This document shows, piece by piece, positions 50,504 to 59,592 of a DNA stretch of 64,000 nt. Made by a program: the position numbers and the translations under genes. Below the pieces are notes generated by a model, which saw nothing but the letters and a program-made list of their open reading frames with translations, had not been told where the DNA came from and made no database searches. Each line of letters begins with the position of its first letter. The stretch's first letter is position 1. The DNA lies in the NCBI GenBank assembly GCA_017938795.1, contig JAGBAV010000012.1, positions 1 through 64,000 of the forward strand, in the 5' to 3' direction. Origin of the DNA: Clostridia bacterium (GTDB taxonomy: Bacteria; Bacillota; Clostridia; Christensenellales; Aristaeellaceae).

Positions 50504-52228
50504 ATGGGAGAGGTATTCCCGCTGGCCAGTACATGCGAGTATCTGGTCAGGCGCGCGTCTGCGCATCGCCGTGCCGGACGGTATGACGAGGCGATGGCGC
50601 TGCTCGCCCGGGCCAGAGAGACTTATGGTCTGAGGGAGGATGTGGAGTTTGAGCTGGCGCAGACCTATGATGAGCTGGGGCTGGAGGATGAGGCCGCCCG
50701 ATCGTATCTGCGCGTTGTACGCACAGCCGGAGAGCTGCTTTCTCAGGCGCTCTTCCAGCTGGCGCTGTCTGCAGCACAGCGCGGAGAGCTTCCGCGGGCG
50801 ATGGCCTATTATGAGCGTTTCCTCTCCACGGACAGGAAGGGCGTCAGCGAAGAGTTTTCCGGGTTGTTCAGTCAGCAGCTGCGCGGGCAGATCGAGCGGC
50901 CTGCGCCGAGGACCAAAAAGCAGCGCGCGCTTGCGCTGGAGAGGCGCTCTGTCGAGCGTCTGCAGGCGGGGAAGACTGCCGCAGCGGTGCACTGCATGCG
51001 CCATTCACTGCGCCTGAAGGAAACGCCGCAGGGATATGCGCTGCTTGCGTGCTGCGCGATGATCGACGCTGATGCGCAGGCAGCTCTGGAGAACGCAGAA
51101 AAGGCCCACAGGCTTGGACGGCGGCGTGTACAGACGCTCTGCGTTCTGGCGGATGCGTATTCTATGGCCGGCGATGAACAGAGGGCTCGGCGCGCGGTGC
51201 AGCTGGCAGCCATGCGGGCGAAGGAGACAGACGATCTCTTTGCCGTCGCGGCGGAGTGCGCGAAGCGCGGCATGGATGCATGGACGATCCGGCTGACAGG
51301 GCGTATCCTCGGAAGGGAACCGCATCACACGCGCGCCATGATGATGCGCGGCTGCGCGATGATGAACCTTGGCCGCAGGAAAGAGGCGAGCCGACTATTT
51401 GGCAGAGTCTGTGGTCTGATGCCGGAGGATTCCATCTGTGAAGCCTATTACAGGCTTGCATGCGGCAGCGAAGAGCTGACCGAGCGGCTGACGCTGGGCA
51501 TGGATGTAACGCGGGCGGAAGCGCAGGAGCGCGTTACACGGATGATCGCGGCAATGGCTGACGAGCAGCCGGACAGGGATGACAGCGAGAACAGACTGCT
51601 GTGCAGACATGCGGTGTGGGCGCTGCGTTCGCCTCTTGCGGGCCGGCATGGGGCGCTGATGGCGATCATGCTGCTGAGCGATATGCCTGTGATGGATGCT
51701 TATGAGTCGCTGCTGGATGCGCTGATGGAGCCGCGGATTCCGGACGGTATGAAGCTGGCTATCCTGCAGGTGCTGACGGCGCGGCACGGCGTTAAGCCGT
51801 ATTATGCGGATATCGGCGGCAGGCTTGTCCGCCTGGCCGCCGGAGGGACGGCACAGGGGAACAGGACGCAGAGCGAACAGGAGACAGTGCAGCGCGCGGC
51901 AGACAGGCTGATGCAGCGATTCCCTGATGCGCCCGGCGTCATGCTGCCGATGTGGATTGCTTACCTGAATGCATACGGCGCGCCGCCGAAGCAGAGACAG
52001 GATGCCTGTGTGGCGGCTCTGGAGCTGATGTATCATGAGGCGTCGGGGCGTAAGGTCAATGAACGTGCCGTTGCCCGGGAGCATGGCGTATCCCTGCGGG
52101 CATGCCGGCACTGTATCAGGATGATCCGCCGGGCCATGAAAATGAATCTCTCATCCGCTTCGGATGAAAAAACAGAAGAAATTTTACCTGAACGGGAGGA
52201 AAATGACCATGAATTGCGTCGATTTTGA
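50504..52228 (+). CDS. TPR-repeat protein of unknown function
   Basis: The 574-residue soluble protein starts with tetratricopeptide-like helix pairs (RRASAHRRAGRYDEAMALLA, FELAQTYDELGLEDEAARSY, ALFQLALSAAQRGELPRAMA) and continues with degenerate ones to about residue 290. The second half has no repeats I recognise. No signal peptide or membrane helix. It is likely a scaffold for protein contacts. The downstream gene begins inside its last 20 bases, so the two products may work together. Confidence 0.78.
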   Translation: MGEVFPLASTCEYLVRRASAHRRAGRYDEAMALLARARETYGLREDVEFELAQTYDELGLEDEAARSYLRVVRTAGELLSQALFQLALSAAQRGELPRAMAYYERFLSTDRKGVSEEFSGLFSQQLRGQIERPAPRTKKQRALALERRSVERLQAGKTAAAVHCMRHSLRLKETPQGYALLACCAMIDADAQAALENAEKAHRLGRRRVQTLCVLADAYSMAGDEQRARRAVQLAAMRAKETDDLFAVAAECAKRGMDAWTIRLTGRILGREPHHTRAMMMRGCAMMNLGRRKEASRLFGRVCGLMPEDSICEAYYRLACGSEELTERLTLGMDVTRAEAQERVTRMIAAMADEQPDRDDSENRLLCRHAVWALRSPLAGRHGALMAIMLLSDMPVMDAYESLLDALMEPRIPDGMKLAILQVLTARHGVKPYYADIGGRLVRLAAGGTAQGNRTQSEQETVQRAADRLMQRFPDAPGVMLPMWIAYLNAYGAPPKQRQDACVAALELMYHEASGRKVNERAVAREHGVSLRACRHCIRMIRRAMKMNLSSASDEKTEEILPEREENDHELRRF

Positions 52229-53036
52229 TAAGCGCTTTGAGCAGTACATGACCCAGTGGGTGAAGAAGAACGGGGAGAAGTACAAGAACAACATGGATGT
52301 GATCGAGGCCATGATGCCCGATGTGTACATGGAGTTCCTCAGCAAGCCCGCGACGTGGCTCGGCGGAAAGGCGCCGCAGGATTACTTCGCCCAGTATGAT
52401 GATGCGGATATGCTGGTGAAGTGGATGTGCGACTACATCAATCAGAAGGTGCCGGTGCCGGATCTGCTCCTTGATCGTATTGCCGAGCTGGGCGACGCCG
52501 CAGCGGATGGTCTGATGGCGATTGTGAAGAATCCCAAAGCGACGGAGGAGGCGCAGTTCACGGCGATCTCCCTTCTGCGAGAGATGGAGAGCAGCAAGCC
52601 GATGCAGCTCTATGTCGACTTCATTGCGGGGCTTGAAGAGTCCGATGAGAAGGGCGACATGTGCGCCGAGTCTCTTATCTCGATGGGGCTGGAAGCCGTT
52701 AATCCGATACTTGCTGCGCTGGATGGCGCCAGCGAGGCGGCGCGGGATATCTTTGCGGATATTCTGAGCAACTATCCCGGCTATGAGAAGACGTATGAGC
52801 TGCTGATGGAGCGCTTTGCGCATGCTGAGGGTAAGCGTGCGCTGTTCGCATCCTATCTGGCGAAGTACGGCGACGATCGTGCGCTGCCGGCTCTGTATGA
52901 CGCCGCGCAGGACCCGGAGATCAATTATCTTGATTACGTAGAGGTTGTCAGCGCGATTGATGCGCTGGGCGGCGACAGGCCGCCGGAGCGTGAGTTCGCC
53001 GGCGATCCGTATTACGAGTCTCTCAAGCGCGTGTGA
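52209..53036 (+). CDS. HEAT-like helical repeat protein of unknown function
   Basis: The 275-residue acidic, all-helical protein shows HEAT-like repeat spacing in its second half (AQFTAISLLREMESSKPMQL, AESLISMGLEAVNPILAALD, ALFASYLAKYGDDRALPALY, then DYVEVVSAIDALGG). No membrane segment. GGGAGGA at 52194-52200 is 8 bases from ATG 52209 and only 2 from ATG 52203. It overlaps the TPR gene by 20 bases. Confidence 0.75.
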   Translation: MNCVDFDKRFEQYMTQWVKKNGEKYKNNMDVIEAMMPDVYMEFLSKPATWLGGKAPQDYFAQYDDADMLVKWMCDYINQKVPVPDLLLDRIAELGDAAADGLMAIVKNPKATEEAQFTAISLLREMESSKPMQLYVDFIAGLEESDEKGDMCAESLISMGLEAVNPILAALDGASEAARDIFADILSNYPGYEKTYELLMERFAHAEGKRALFASYLAKYGDDRALPALYDAAQDPEINYLDYVEVVSAIDALGGDRPPEREFAGDPYYESLKRV

Positions 53037-53089
53037 TCATTTGACTGTGCATGTATTTCTGATTTCATTTTGAGGGGAGGACTGCTTTG

Positions 53090-55039
53090 ATGATATGCCC
53101 GAACTGCGGACGTGAACTGTCCGATGGTGTGCGTGTATGTCCCGGATGCAACGCTGCCCAGCGCATAACAAGGCGCAGGCGCAATGAGGTGGATCTTCCC
53201 GATACAGCTGCGGACGCGAGGGTCGAGCGCCGTGTTGAGCCCGATAAGGATAACGCCGGCATGCAGCAGGATACTGCGAATGGGCGAAGTGCAGATACCT
53301 CTCCCGCGCAGGAGAAGCCGAAGAAGGTCTATAAGGCGCTCAGCTCCGCCAGCCGTGTGCCCGTCGGTCTGCACAAGCAGGCAATGAGAGAGCAGGCAGA
53401 TGTGCGCCACGTGCGTCATGCGCCGGATCATATCCGCCGCAAGGTGGATGGGAAACCTGCGATGCAGCATCCCCCGATCTATGAGAAGAACTATAAAAGG
53501 CTGCGCCGCGCTGCGCTTTGCGTCCTGTTCCTGACGGTATTCATCGCCTCTGTGGCCGGATACATGCTCTTTGGTACGGAGGATGGTCAGAAGCTGATGG
53601 CGCAGTGGGGCTGGGAAGCCGCGCGCACCGATGCATATGTGACCTACGGGCGCGAGCTGGTCGAGCTTGCATACTTCACCCGTGCACTTGAGCCGCTGGA
53701 GGTGGCTGTCCAGCGCGAGCCGGATAATGTCGATGCGCTGCTGCTGAAGGCGCAGGCGCTGACAGAGCTGGGGCGCGTGGAGGAGGCCAAGCCGATCTAT
53801 GAGTCGCTGATGACGGACATCGCGCCGGAGCATCCCAGCGCATACCGCAACCTGATCCGCATCTACCAGCAGCAGGGATACAACGCAGAGGCGCTGGCAC
53901 TGATGAAGACAGCCAGCGAGAATGCCATCGGCACGCAGGAATTCGACGTCATGCTGCGCGAATACACGCCTTCTGCACCGACGTTCTCCCAGCCGGAGGG
54001 ACGATACAACGAGGAGATCGATGTAACGATCGCCGTTCCGGACGGACAGACCGTCTACTATACCACGGACGGCACGGATCCGTCTGAGGCGGGCCTCGTC
54101 TATAATCAGGGGATGATTATCCATATTCCCGAGGGTAAGATGACGGTCAAAGCGATCGGCTTTACGGATAACGGCATGCCGAGCGAACAGATCACCGCGA
54201 ACTATACGGTCATCATCCCGACGCCCGCTGCGCCAAAGGCCAATTATGCTGCAGGCAAGTACAAGAAGGCGCCGAAGGTTTCCCTGCGCGCAGGCGACGA
54301 GGAGAAGAATGAGTTCACCTCTCCGATCGTCGCATTCTACTACACGCTTGATGGGCGTCAGGCAACGACGGAATCCACGCTGTATACAGGCCCGATCCAG
54401 ATTCCCGTCGGCGACAGCGAGCTTCGTGCCATCGCTGTGGCGGAGAACGGGAAGATCAGCTATGAAATGCGCGTGACATACTCCGTTCAGGGCAACCTCA
54501 AGTACATGTTCCGTTCGCAGGATACCTTCAAGAACATGGAACTGTATAAGACCGGCTACAACACCTTCACAAAGAATTGGGGCGCCCCCCAAACGTATGA
54601 AGTCCTGCCGGAAGAGGAATGGTACAGCCCGGATATGGAGAGCTATGAGGCTGTTTATGACTGGGGTACGGCTCGTTTCCTGATCAAGAAGGCCGGCGCA
54701 TCACCGGTGCTGTATGCGCTGGACACGAAGAACCCGAAGATGACCGCGCCGCGCTCGACGAAGATCGGCATGAGCGGCCAGGATGTGATGGCGAAATACC
54801 GCGACCTTGGCCATCCGGAGCTGGATGCGTACGGCAACCGGCTTCTGTATAACTGGGACAGCGCAGGTTTTCAGTTCGGCACGTACCGCTATGAGGCGGA
54901 CGGCGGCTATGCGATTCACTATTATTATCCCATCGGCGATAAGAAGGATATCTTCGTGGAGCTTTCGTATTATCTGGACGACAATCTGGACGTCGACCGC
55001 ATCGTCTGGCAGCGGTATATATCCGAGCTGACGGAGTGA
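53090..55039 (+). CDS. Zinc-ribbon, membrane-anchored protein with TPR and chitobiase-type Ig-like domains
   Basis: The 649-residue protein has an N-terminal zinc ribbon (CPNCG and CPGC, residues 4-21), a basic linker, one membrane helix (~143-163, RRAALCVLFLTVFIASVAGY), two or three TPRs (~188-270), and two beta-sandwich units with the CHB_HEX_C-type motif VYYTTDGTDPSE and FYYTLDGRQATTE. A C-terminal domain of ~170 residues (from YMFRSQDTFKNMELY) is unfamiliar. Most of it should be outside the cell. The overall plan matches the protein encoded at 19759-21762. GAGGGGAGG precedes; ATG 53090 is preferred to TTG 53087. Confidence 0.82.
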   Translation: MICPNCGRELSDGVRVCPGCNAAQRITRRRRNEVDLPDTAADARVERRVEPDKDNAGMQQDTANGRSADTSPAQEKPKKVYKALSSASRVPVGLHKQAMREQADVRHVRHAPDHIRRKVDGKPAMQHPPIYEKNYKRLRRAALCVLFLTVFIASVAGYMLFGTEDGQKLMAQWGWEAARTDAYVTYGRELVELAYFTRALEPLEVAVQREPDNVDALLLKAQALTELGRVEEAKPIYESLMTDIAPEHPSAYRNLIRIYQQQGYNAEALALMKTASENAIGTQEFDVMLREYTPSAPTFSQPEGRYNEEIDVTIAVPDGQTVYYTTDGTDPSEAGLVYNQGMIIHIPEGKMTVKAIGFTDNGMPSEQITANYTVIIPTPAAPKANYAAGKYKKAPKVSLRAGDEEKNEFTSPIVAFYYTLDGRQATTESTLYTGPIQIPVGDSELRAIAVAENGKISYEMRVTYSVQGNLKYMFRSQDTFKNMELYKTGYNTFTKNWGAPQTYEVLPEEEWYSPDMESYEAVYDWGTARFLIKKAGASPVLYALDTKNPKMTAPRSTKIGMSGQDVMAKYRDLGHPELDAYGNRLLYNWDSAGFQFGTYRYEADGGYAIHYYYPIGDKKDIFVELSYYLDDNLDVDRIVWQRYISELTE

Positions 55040-55069
55040 GCTGCCCGGCAGCGGATTTCATGCGGAGGC

Positions 55070-55098
55070 TTGACAAACCTGCTGTGAAACCCTATAAT
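55070..55098 (+). promoter_or_regulatory. Consensus sigma-A promoter of metG
   Basis: Perfect TTGACA (55070-55075), 17-bp spacer, perfect TATAAT (55093-55098). Confidence 0.97.
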
Positions 55099-55104
55099 GT
55101 AACG

Positions 55105-55334
55105 GTATATGATCTGCGATGAAGAAGAGAGCAGCTCGGGAGCACGCCTAAAGAGAGCCGGGGAAGGTGAAAGCCGGCGGCGCTGCGGCAGCTGGTATGG
55201 CTTTGGAGCATCCGCGATGAATCAAGCGCGGCGGCAGCCCCCGATACAGGGCGCAGAGGCAGACGCAATGCGTCTGCAAAAACAGGGTGGTACCACGATA
55301 CGTCGTCCCTCGCGCATGCGAGGGGCGTTTTTTT
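55105..55334 (+). promoter_or_regulatory. T-box leader (tRNA-Met sensing) of metG
   Basis: The ~230-nt leader shows T-box features in order: GATGAAGAAGAGAGCAGC at the stem I base, AGAGAGCC and GGTGAAAGCC distal elements, a likely ATG specifier at 55197-55199, the T-box sequence AGGGTGGTACCACG (55284-55297) and a terminator (stem 55304-55313 with 55318-55327, seven T). Uncharged tRNA-Met pairs with specifier and T-box and lets transcription pass into metG. The specifier is assigned by position and by the identity of the gene; the alternative fold was not computed. Confidence 0.93.
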
Positions 55335-55348
55335 GAAGGGAGATTACT

Positions 55349-57382
55349 ATGAGCAAACCGACTTTCTACATCACGACGCCGATTTATTATCCCAGCGATA
55401 ATCTTCATATCGGCCACAGCTACTGCTCTACCGCCGCGGACACAATGGCGCGATTCAAGAAGCAGACCGGCTATGACGTCTTCTTCCTGACCGGCACGGA
55501 CGAGCATGGCCAGAAGATCGAGCGCAAGGCGCAGGACGCCGGCGTGACCCCGCAGGCCTATGTCGACCACATCGTGGACGGCATCAAGAAGCTCTGGAAG
55601 CTGATGGACGTGGAGTATGATGACTTCATCCGCACGACGGACGAGCGCCATGTCAAGTCCGTGCAGAGGATCTTCAAGAAGCTGCATGATCAGGGCGATA
55701 TTTATAAGAGCGAATATGAGGGCTGGTACTGCACGCCCTGTGAGTCCTTCTGGACGGAGCTCCAGCTCAAGGACGGCTGCTGCCCGGACTGCGGCAGGCC
55801 CGTTGAAAAGACCCGTGAGGAGAGCTATTTCTTCCGCCTCTCCAAGTATCAGGATTGGCTGATCGACTATATCAAGACGCATCCGGATTTCATCCAGCCG
55901 GCGACCCGCGCGACGGAGATGCTCAATAACTTCCTCATCCCGGGTCTGCAGGATCTGTGCGTCTCCCGTACCTCCCTCAAGTGGGGCATCCCGGTTGACT
56001 TTGATCCCAAGCACACCGTCTATGTCTGGGTGGACGCGCTGACCAACTACATCAACGCGCTGGGATACGGCTCCGAGGATGATACGCTTTACCAGAAGTA
56101 CTGGCCGGCGGATATCCATCTCGTGGGCAAGGAGATCGTGCGCTTCCATACCATCATCTGGCCGATCATGCTGCATGCGCTGGGCATCCCGCTGCCCAAG
56201 CAGGTCTTTGGCCATGGCTGGCTGGTCATCAACGGCGGCAAGATGAGCAAGTCCAAGGGCAACGTCGTTGACCCGGTGAAGCTCTGCGAGCGCTATTCCT
56301 CCGACGCTGTCCGTTACTTCCTGATGAGGGAGATGCCGTTTGGCTCCGATGGTGAATTCACCAACGAAGCGATGATCAAGCGCATCAACTCCGACCTCGC
56401 CAATGACCTTGGCAACCTCGTCAGCCGCAGCGTTGCGATGATCGAGAAGTACTTCGGCGGCGTTGTGCCGGACCCGGCGGAGTACACCGAGCTGGATAAG
56501 AAGCTGATTGCTCAGGCTGAGAATCTCTGGGCATCTGTTGAGAAGAGTATGAACAGCCTGCAGTTCTCCAGCGCGCTGGTGGAAATCTGGAAGCTGATCG
56601 GCGACTGCAATAAGTATATCGACCTGACCACGCCGTGGATCCTCGCCAAGAATGAGGAGGATCGTCCGCGCCTTGGCACGGTCATGTATGTCCTGCTGGA
56701 GTGCGCCCGTATTGTCGGCGTGCTGATTTCCCCGACGATGCCGCGTACGCCGGAGCGTATCTTTGCGCAGATCGGCGTGACCGAGGACGAGCTCAAGACG
56801 TGGGATTCTGTGAAGACCTTCGGCGGCGCGAAGCCGGGCAGCGTGGTGCATAAGGGCGAAGCACTCTTCCCGCGTATTGATGTGGCGAAGGAGCTGGAGA
56901 AGCTGGAGGCTGAGCGCCTTGCTGCGATCGCCGAGGCGCAGAAGAACGCTAAGCCGGAAGAGACAAAGAAGGAAGAGCCCAAGAAGGCTGAAGAGAAGAA
57001 GGAAGAGCTTCCCGCGCCTGCTGACGAGGAGAAGACCGTCTTTACCCAGAAGGATCTGTGTCAGTTTGACGATTTTGAGAAGATTCAGCTCGTCGTGGCG
57101 AAGGTTCTCAAGTGTGAGAAGGTGCCCAAGGCGGACAAGCTGCTTATGTCCACGCTGAAGGTGGGCGATACGGAGCGCATTGTCGTATCCGGCATTGCGA
57201 AGTTCTACACACCTGAGGAGATGGTCGGCAAGAAGGTCGTCCTGCTGGCGAACCTCGCTCCGCGCAAGATCCGCGGTGTTGAGTCCCATGGCATGCTGCT
57301 CTGCGCTGCCAATGCGGACGACAGCAAGCTGAGCCTGCTGACCGTTGATTCCGACATGGAAGACGGCTGCGAGATCGGCTGA
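55349..57382 (+). CDS. metG: Methionyl-tRNA synthetase
   Basis: The 677-residue class I synthetase has HIGHSY (~22-27), a zinc knuckle with CTPC and CPDCG (~129-150), and KMSKSKGN (~300-307). After the anticodon-binding domain comes a Lys/Glu-rich linker (~530-565) and a C-terminal tRNA-binding domain (FEKIQLVVAKVLKCEKVPKA) used for dimerisation and tRNA contact. Controlled by the T-box leader. Confidence 0.97.
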   Translation: MSKPTFYITTPIYYPSDNLHIGHSYCSTAADTMARFKKQTGYDVFFLTGTDEHGQKIERKAQDAGVTPQAYVDHIVDGIKKLWKLMDVEYDDFIRTTDERHVKSVQRIFKKLHDQGDIYKSEYEGWYCTPCESFWTELQLKDGCCPDCGRPVEKTREESYFFRLSKYQDWLIDYIKTHPDFIQPATRATEMLNNFLIPGLQDLCVSRTSLKWGIPVDFDPKHTVYVWVDALTNYINALGYGSEDDTLYQKYWPADIHLVGKEIVRFHTIIWPIMLHALGIPLPKQVFGHGWLVINGGKMSKSKGNVVDPVKLCERYSSDAVRYFLMREMPFGSDGEFTNEAMIKRINSDLANDLGNLVSRSVAMIEKYFGGVVPDPAEYTELDKKLIAQAENLWASVEKSMNSLQFSSALVEIWKLIGDCNKYIDLTTPWILAKNEEDRPRLGTVMYVLLECARIVGVLISPTMPRTPERIFAQIGVTEDELKTWDSVKTFGGAKPGSVVHKGEALFPRIDVAKELEKLEAERLAAIAEAQKNAKPEETKKEEPKKAEEKKEELPAPADEEKTVFTQKDLCQFDDFEKIQLVVAKVLKCEKVPKADKLLMSTLKVGDTERIVVSGIAKFYTPEEMVGKKVVLLANLAPRKIRGVESHGMLLCAANADDSKLSLLTVDSDMEDGCEIG

Positions 57383-57395
57383 TCAGGAACCGATC

Positions 57396-58205
57396 ATGAG
57401 TAAGCATAAGGAAATACCTCCCGTACCGCCGCTCATCGGTCTGTTTGACACGCATTCTCATCCGACGGACAAGCGTTTTGATGCGGACCGTGAGGAAATG
57501 CTTGCCAGGATGCGCGAGCGGGATATGCTGACCGTCTGCGTCGGCGCAGATATGGAATCCAGCGCTGCCAGCATCGAACTGGCTAAGCAGTCCCCGTTCA
57601 TCTATGCCTCTGTCGGCGTCCATCCGCATGATGCGAAGGCATTCACCGACGAGGATATACCGCAGCTGACCAATTGGCTGACAACGGAGAAAAAGGTCGT
57701 CGCGCTGGGTGAGATCGGTCTGGATTACTACTATGACCTGTCTCCGCGTGACGTTCAGAAGGACGTCTTTGCCAGACAGCTGGAGCTGGCATACTCCCTT
57801 GATAAGCCGGTGATTCTGCATATACGCGATGCGCATGGGGATGTCATTGACATCCTGCGGGCGCATAAAAGCCGCCTGCCGGAATGCGTCGTGCATTGCT
57901 GCTCTGCAAGCTGGGAGAGCGCGAAGGTTTATCTGGGCCTTGGCTGTATGATTTCATTCGCCGGTCCTGTGACGCTGGCGCGTTCTGTGAATCTGCATGA
58001 GGTGGCGGTCAATACGCCGATTGACCGGCTGATGATCGAGACGGACAGCCCGTATCTTGCGCCTGAGCCTGTTCGGGGAAGGCGGAATGAACCGGTCAAT
58101 GTCGGCTACATCTGCGCCTATATTGCGCAGCTGCGCGGCATGGATGCGCAGACGCTCTGCGATATCACGAGGGAAAACGGAAAGCGATTCTACAGAATAC
58201 CATAA
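57396..58205 (+). CDS. tatD: TatD family metal-dependent hydrolase (DNase)
   Basis: The 269-residue TIM-barrel hydrolase begins its domain with FDTHSHPTD and has SVGVHPHDA, LGEIGLDYYYD, PVILHIRDAHGD and ETDSPYLAPEP, all TatD metal-site segments. The family cleaves DNA and repairs or recycles ends. metG-tatD is a frequent pair in Firmicutes. It starts 14 bases after metG. Confidence 0.95.
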   Translation: MSKHKEIPPVPPLIGLFDTHSHPTDKRFDADREEMLARMRERDMLTVCVGADMESSAASIELAKQSPFIYASVGVHPHDAKAFTDEDIPQLTNWLTTEKKVVALGEIGLDYYYDLSPRDVQKDVFARQLELAYSLDKPVILHIRDAHGDVIDILRAHKSRLPECVVHCCSASWESAKVYLGLGCMISFAGPVTLARSVNLHEVAVNTPIDRLMIETDSPYLAPEPVRGRRNEPVNVGYICAYIAQLRGMDAQTLCDITRENGKRFYRIP

Positions 58206-58208
58206 GCA

Positions 58209-58240
58209 TGACGCCGCCGCAGATCATTGCGGCGGCGTCA
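58209..58240. other. 12-bp perfect hairpin after tatD
   Basis: TGACGCCGCCGC pairs with GCGGCGGCGTCA around an 8-base loop, starting four bases after the tatD stop. No T-run follows on the plus strand. It may stabilise the mRNA end or be a weak terminator. Confidence 0.6.
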
Positions 58241-58263
58241 GTTCAACAGAGGGAGGGCATGTG

Positions 58264-59031
58264 ATGCAGAACGAAAACGTGAAAAAGCAATATGCCACGG
58301 ACAGGAACCTGTCCATTCGCATCCGGTTTCAGCAGACATACAGCGTTAATCAGCAGGGCTTTGGCAGCTGGATTCTGCAGCATTACGCGCTTGCGCCGGA
58401 GATGTGCATCCTCGAACTGGGCTGCGGAAATGGGAGCATGTGGGCCGGAAAAACGGGATTGCTGCCTCAGGGCTGCAGGCTGATTCTCTCCGACTTCTCA
58501 AAGGGTATGCTGGAGGCTGCAAGGAATAACATTGGCGAACAGCCATCGGTATCCTACGAACTGATTGATATTGCACAGATTCCATATGGGGACGCGAGCA
58601 TGGACGCTGTGATTGCGAATATGATGCTCTATCATGTGCCGGATCTTGACGGCGCGCTGGCGGAAGTCAGGCGTGTGCTGCGTCCGGGCAGCGCATTCTA
58701 TTGCGCGACGTACGGCGTCCATGGCATCATGAGCTGGCTGAATGAAGCGCTGAAGGGTATGATTCCGCCGATTGCAATGAATACGGAATTCACGCTGCAG
58801 AACGGCGAGGAGAAACTGTGGAAGCACTTTCATTCCGTGACGAAGCTGGAGTATCCAGATGCATTCCTTGTGACCCGCGCAGAGGATCTGGCGGAGTATG
58901 TCATGTCGTTGACAGCGATGGCTGATGTGGAGTCGGTCAGCAGAGAAATGCTGATGGATTTGTTTGAAAGCCGGATGGAGAATGGCGTAATCCGCATTCC
59001 GAAGGAATACGGTATGTTTATCTGCAGATGA
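58264..59031 (+). CDS. Class I SAM-dependent methyltransferase
   Basis: The 255-residue enzyme has motif I ILELGCGNGSMWAG, LILSDFSKGMLEAARNN, DAVIANMMLYHVPDLDGALA and EVRRVLRPGSAFYCATYG, typical of the small-molecule methyltransferase group (UbiE/type 11). Substrate unknown. GGGAGGG at 58250-58256 selects ATG 58264; the frame is open far upstream through tatD in another frame, which is not coding. Confidence 0.88.
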   Translation: MQNENVKKQYATDRNLSIRIRFQQTYSVNQQGFGSWILQHYALAPEMCILELGCGNGSMWAGKTGLLPQGCRLILSDFSKGMLEAARNNIGEQPSVSYELIDIAQIPYGDASMDAVIANMMLYHVPDLDGALAEVRRVLRPGSAFYCATYGVHGIMSWLNEALKGMIPPIAMNTEFTLQNGEEKLWKHFHSVTKLEYPDAFLVTRAEDLAEYVMSLTAMADVESVSREMLMDLFESRMENGVIRIPKEYGMFICR

Positions 59032-59046
59032 CAAAGGGGCGGGAAG

Positions 59047-59592
59047 ATGAATACAGTGACACTGAGTCAGGCATATATCCTGAGGCAGATGACAGCGGAA
59101 GACGCGCCGCAAATCCTTGCGCTCTATCAGACCAATCCGCAGTATTTTGATGCGATGCTGAGCGAACCGTCGACAGAAAGCGTCATGCATGACCTGAACG
59201 CGCTGCCGGTCGGCATGACGGCAGAGGCTAAGCATTATCTGGGCGTTTATGACGGAAGCAGTCTGATTGCCGTGCTGGATCTGATCGACGGGTATCCGGT
59301 CAAGGGGACGGCGTTCATCGGTCTTTTCATGGTGAACGCTTCCGTACAGGGGCGCGGCATCGGCACAAGGATTGTGCAGGAATGCTTGAAAGCGCTCAGT
59401 CAGGAAGGATACAGCGAGGCAAGGCTCGGATTCGTTGAGGGCAACAGACAGAGCGAAGCCTTCTGGCTGAAGAATGGATTTGCTCCGACCGGCGTGCGCA
59501 GCAGGCGGGACGGATATACAATCGTTATTGCCAGCAGAAGCTTGCTGAAAGAAACAGATACTATGCCAGAAGATGCGAGAGGAGTATCCTGA
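59047..59592 (+). CDS. GNAT family N-acetyltransferase
   Basis: The 181-residue protein has the acetyl-CoA binding motif FMVNASVQGRGIGTRIVQEC (~98-117) and the late strand EGNRQSEAFWLKNGFAPTG of GNAT enzymes. Acceptor unknown. Its last 32 bases overlap the 3' end of the mntP gene on the opposite strand. Confidence 0.88.
   Translation: MNTVTLSQAYILRQMTAEDAPQILALYQTNPQYFDAMLSEPSTESVMHDLNALPVGMTAEAKHYLGVYDGSSLIAVLDLIDGYPVKGTAFIGLFMVNASVQGRGIGTRIVQECLKALSQEGYSEARLGFVEGNRQSEAFWLKNGFAPTGVRSRRDGYTIVIASRSLLKETDTMPEDARGVS

Noticed and set aside
55148..57289. 713-codon open frame antisense to metG
   Set aside because: It is a mirror of GC-rich metG codons. It has no ribosome binding site and would overlap the T-box. 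The same reasoning applies to long antisense frames over recN (42139-43917), dxs (37881-39848) and lysA (15080-16996).
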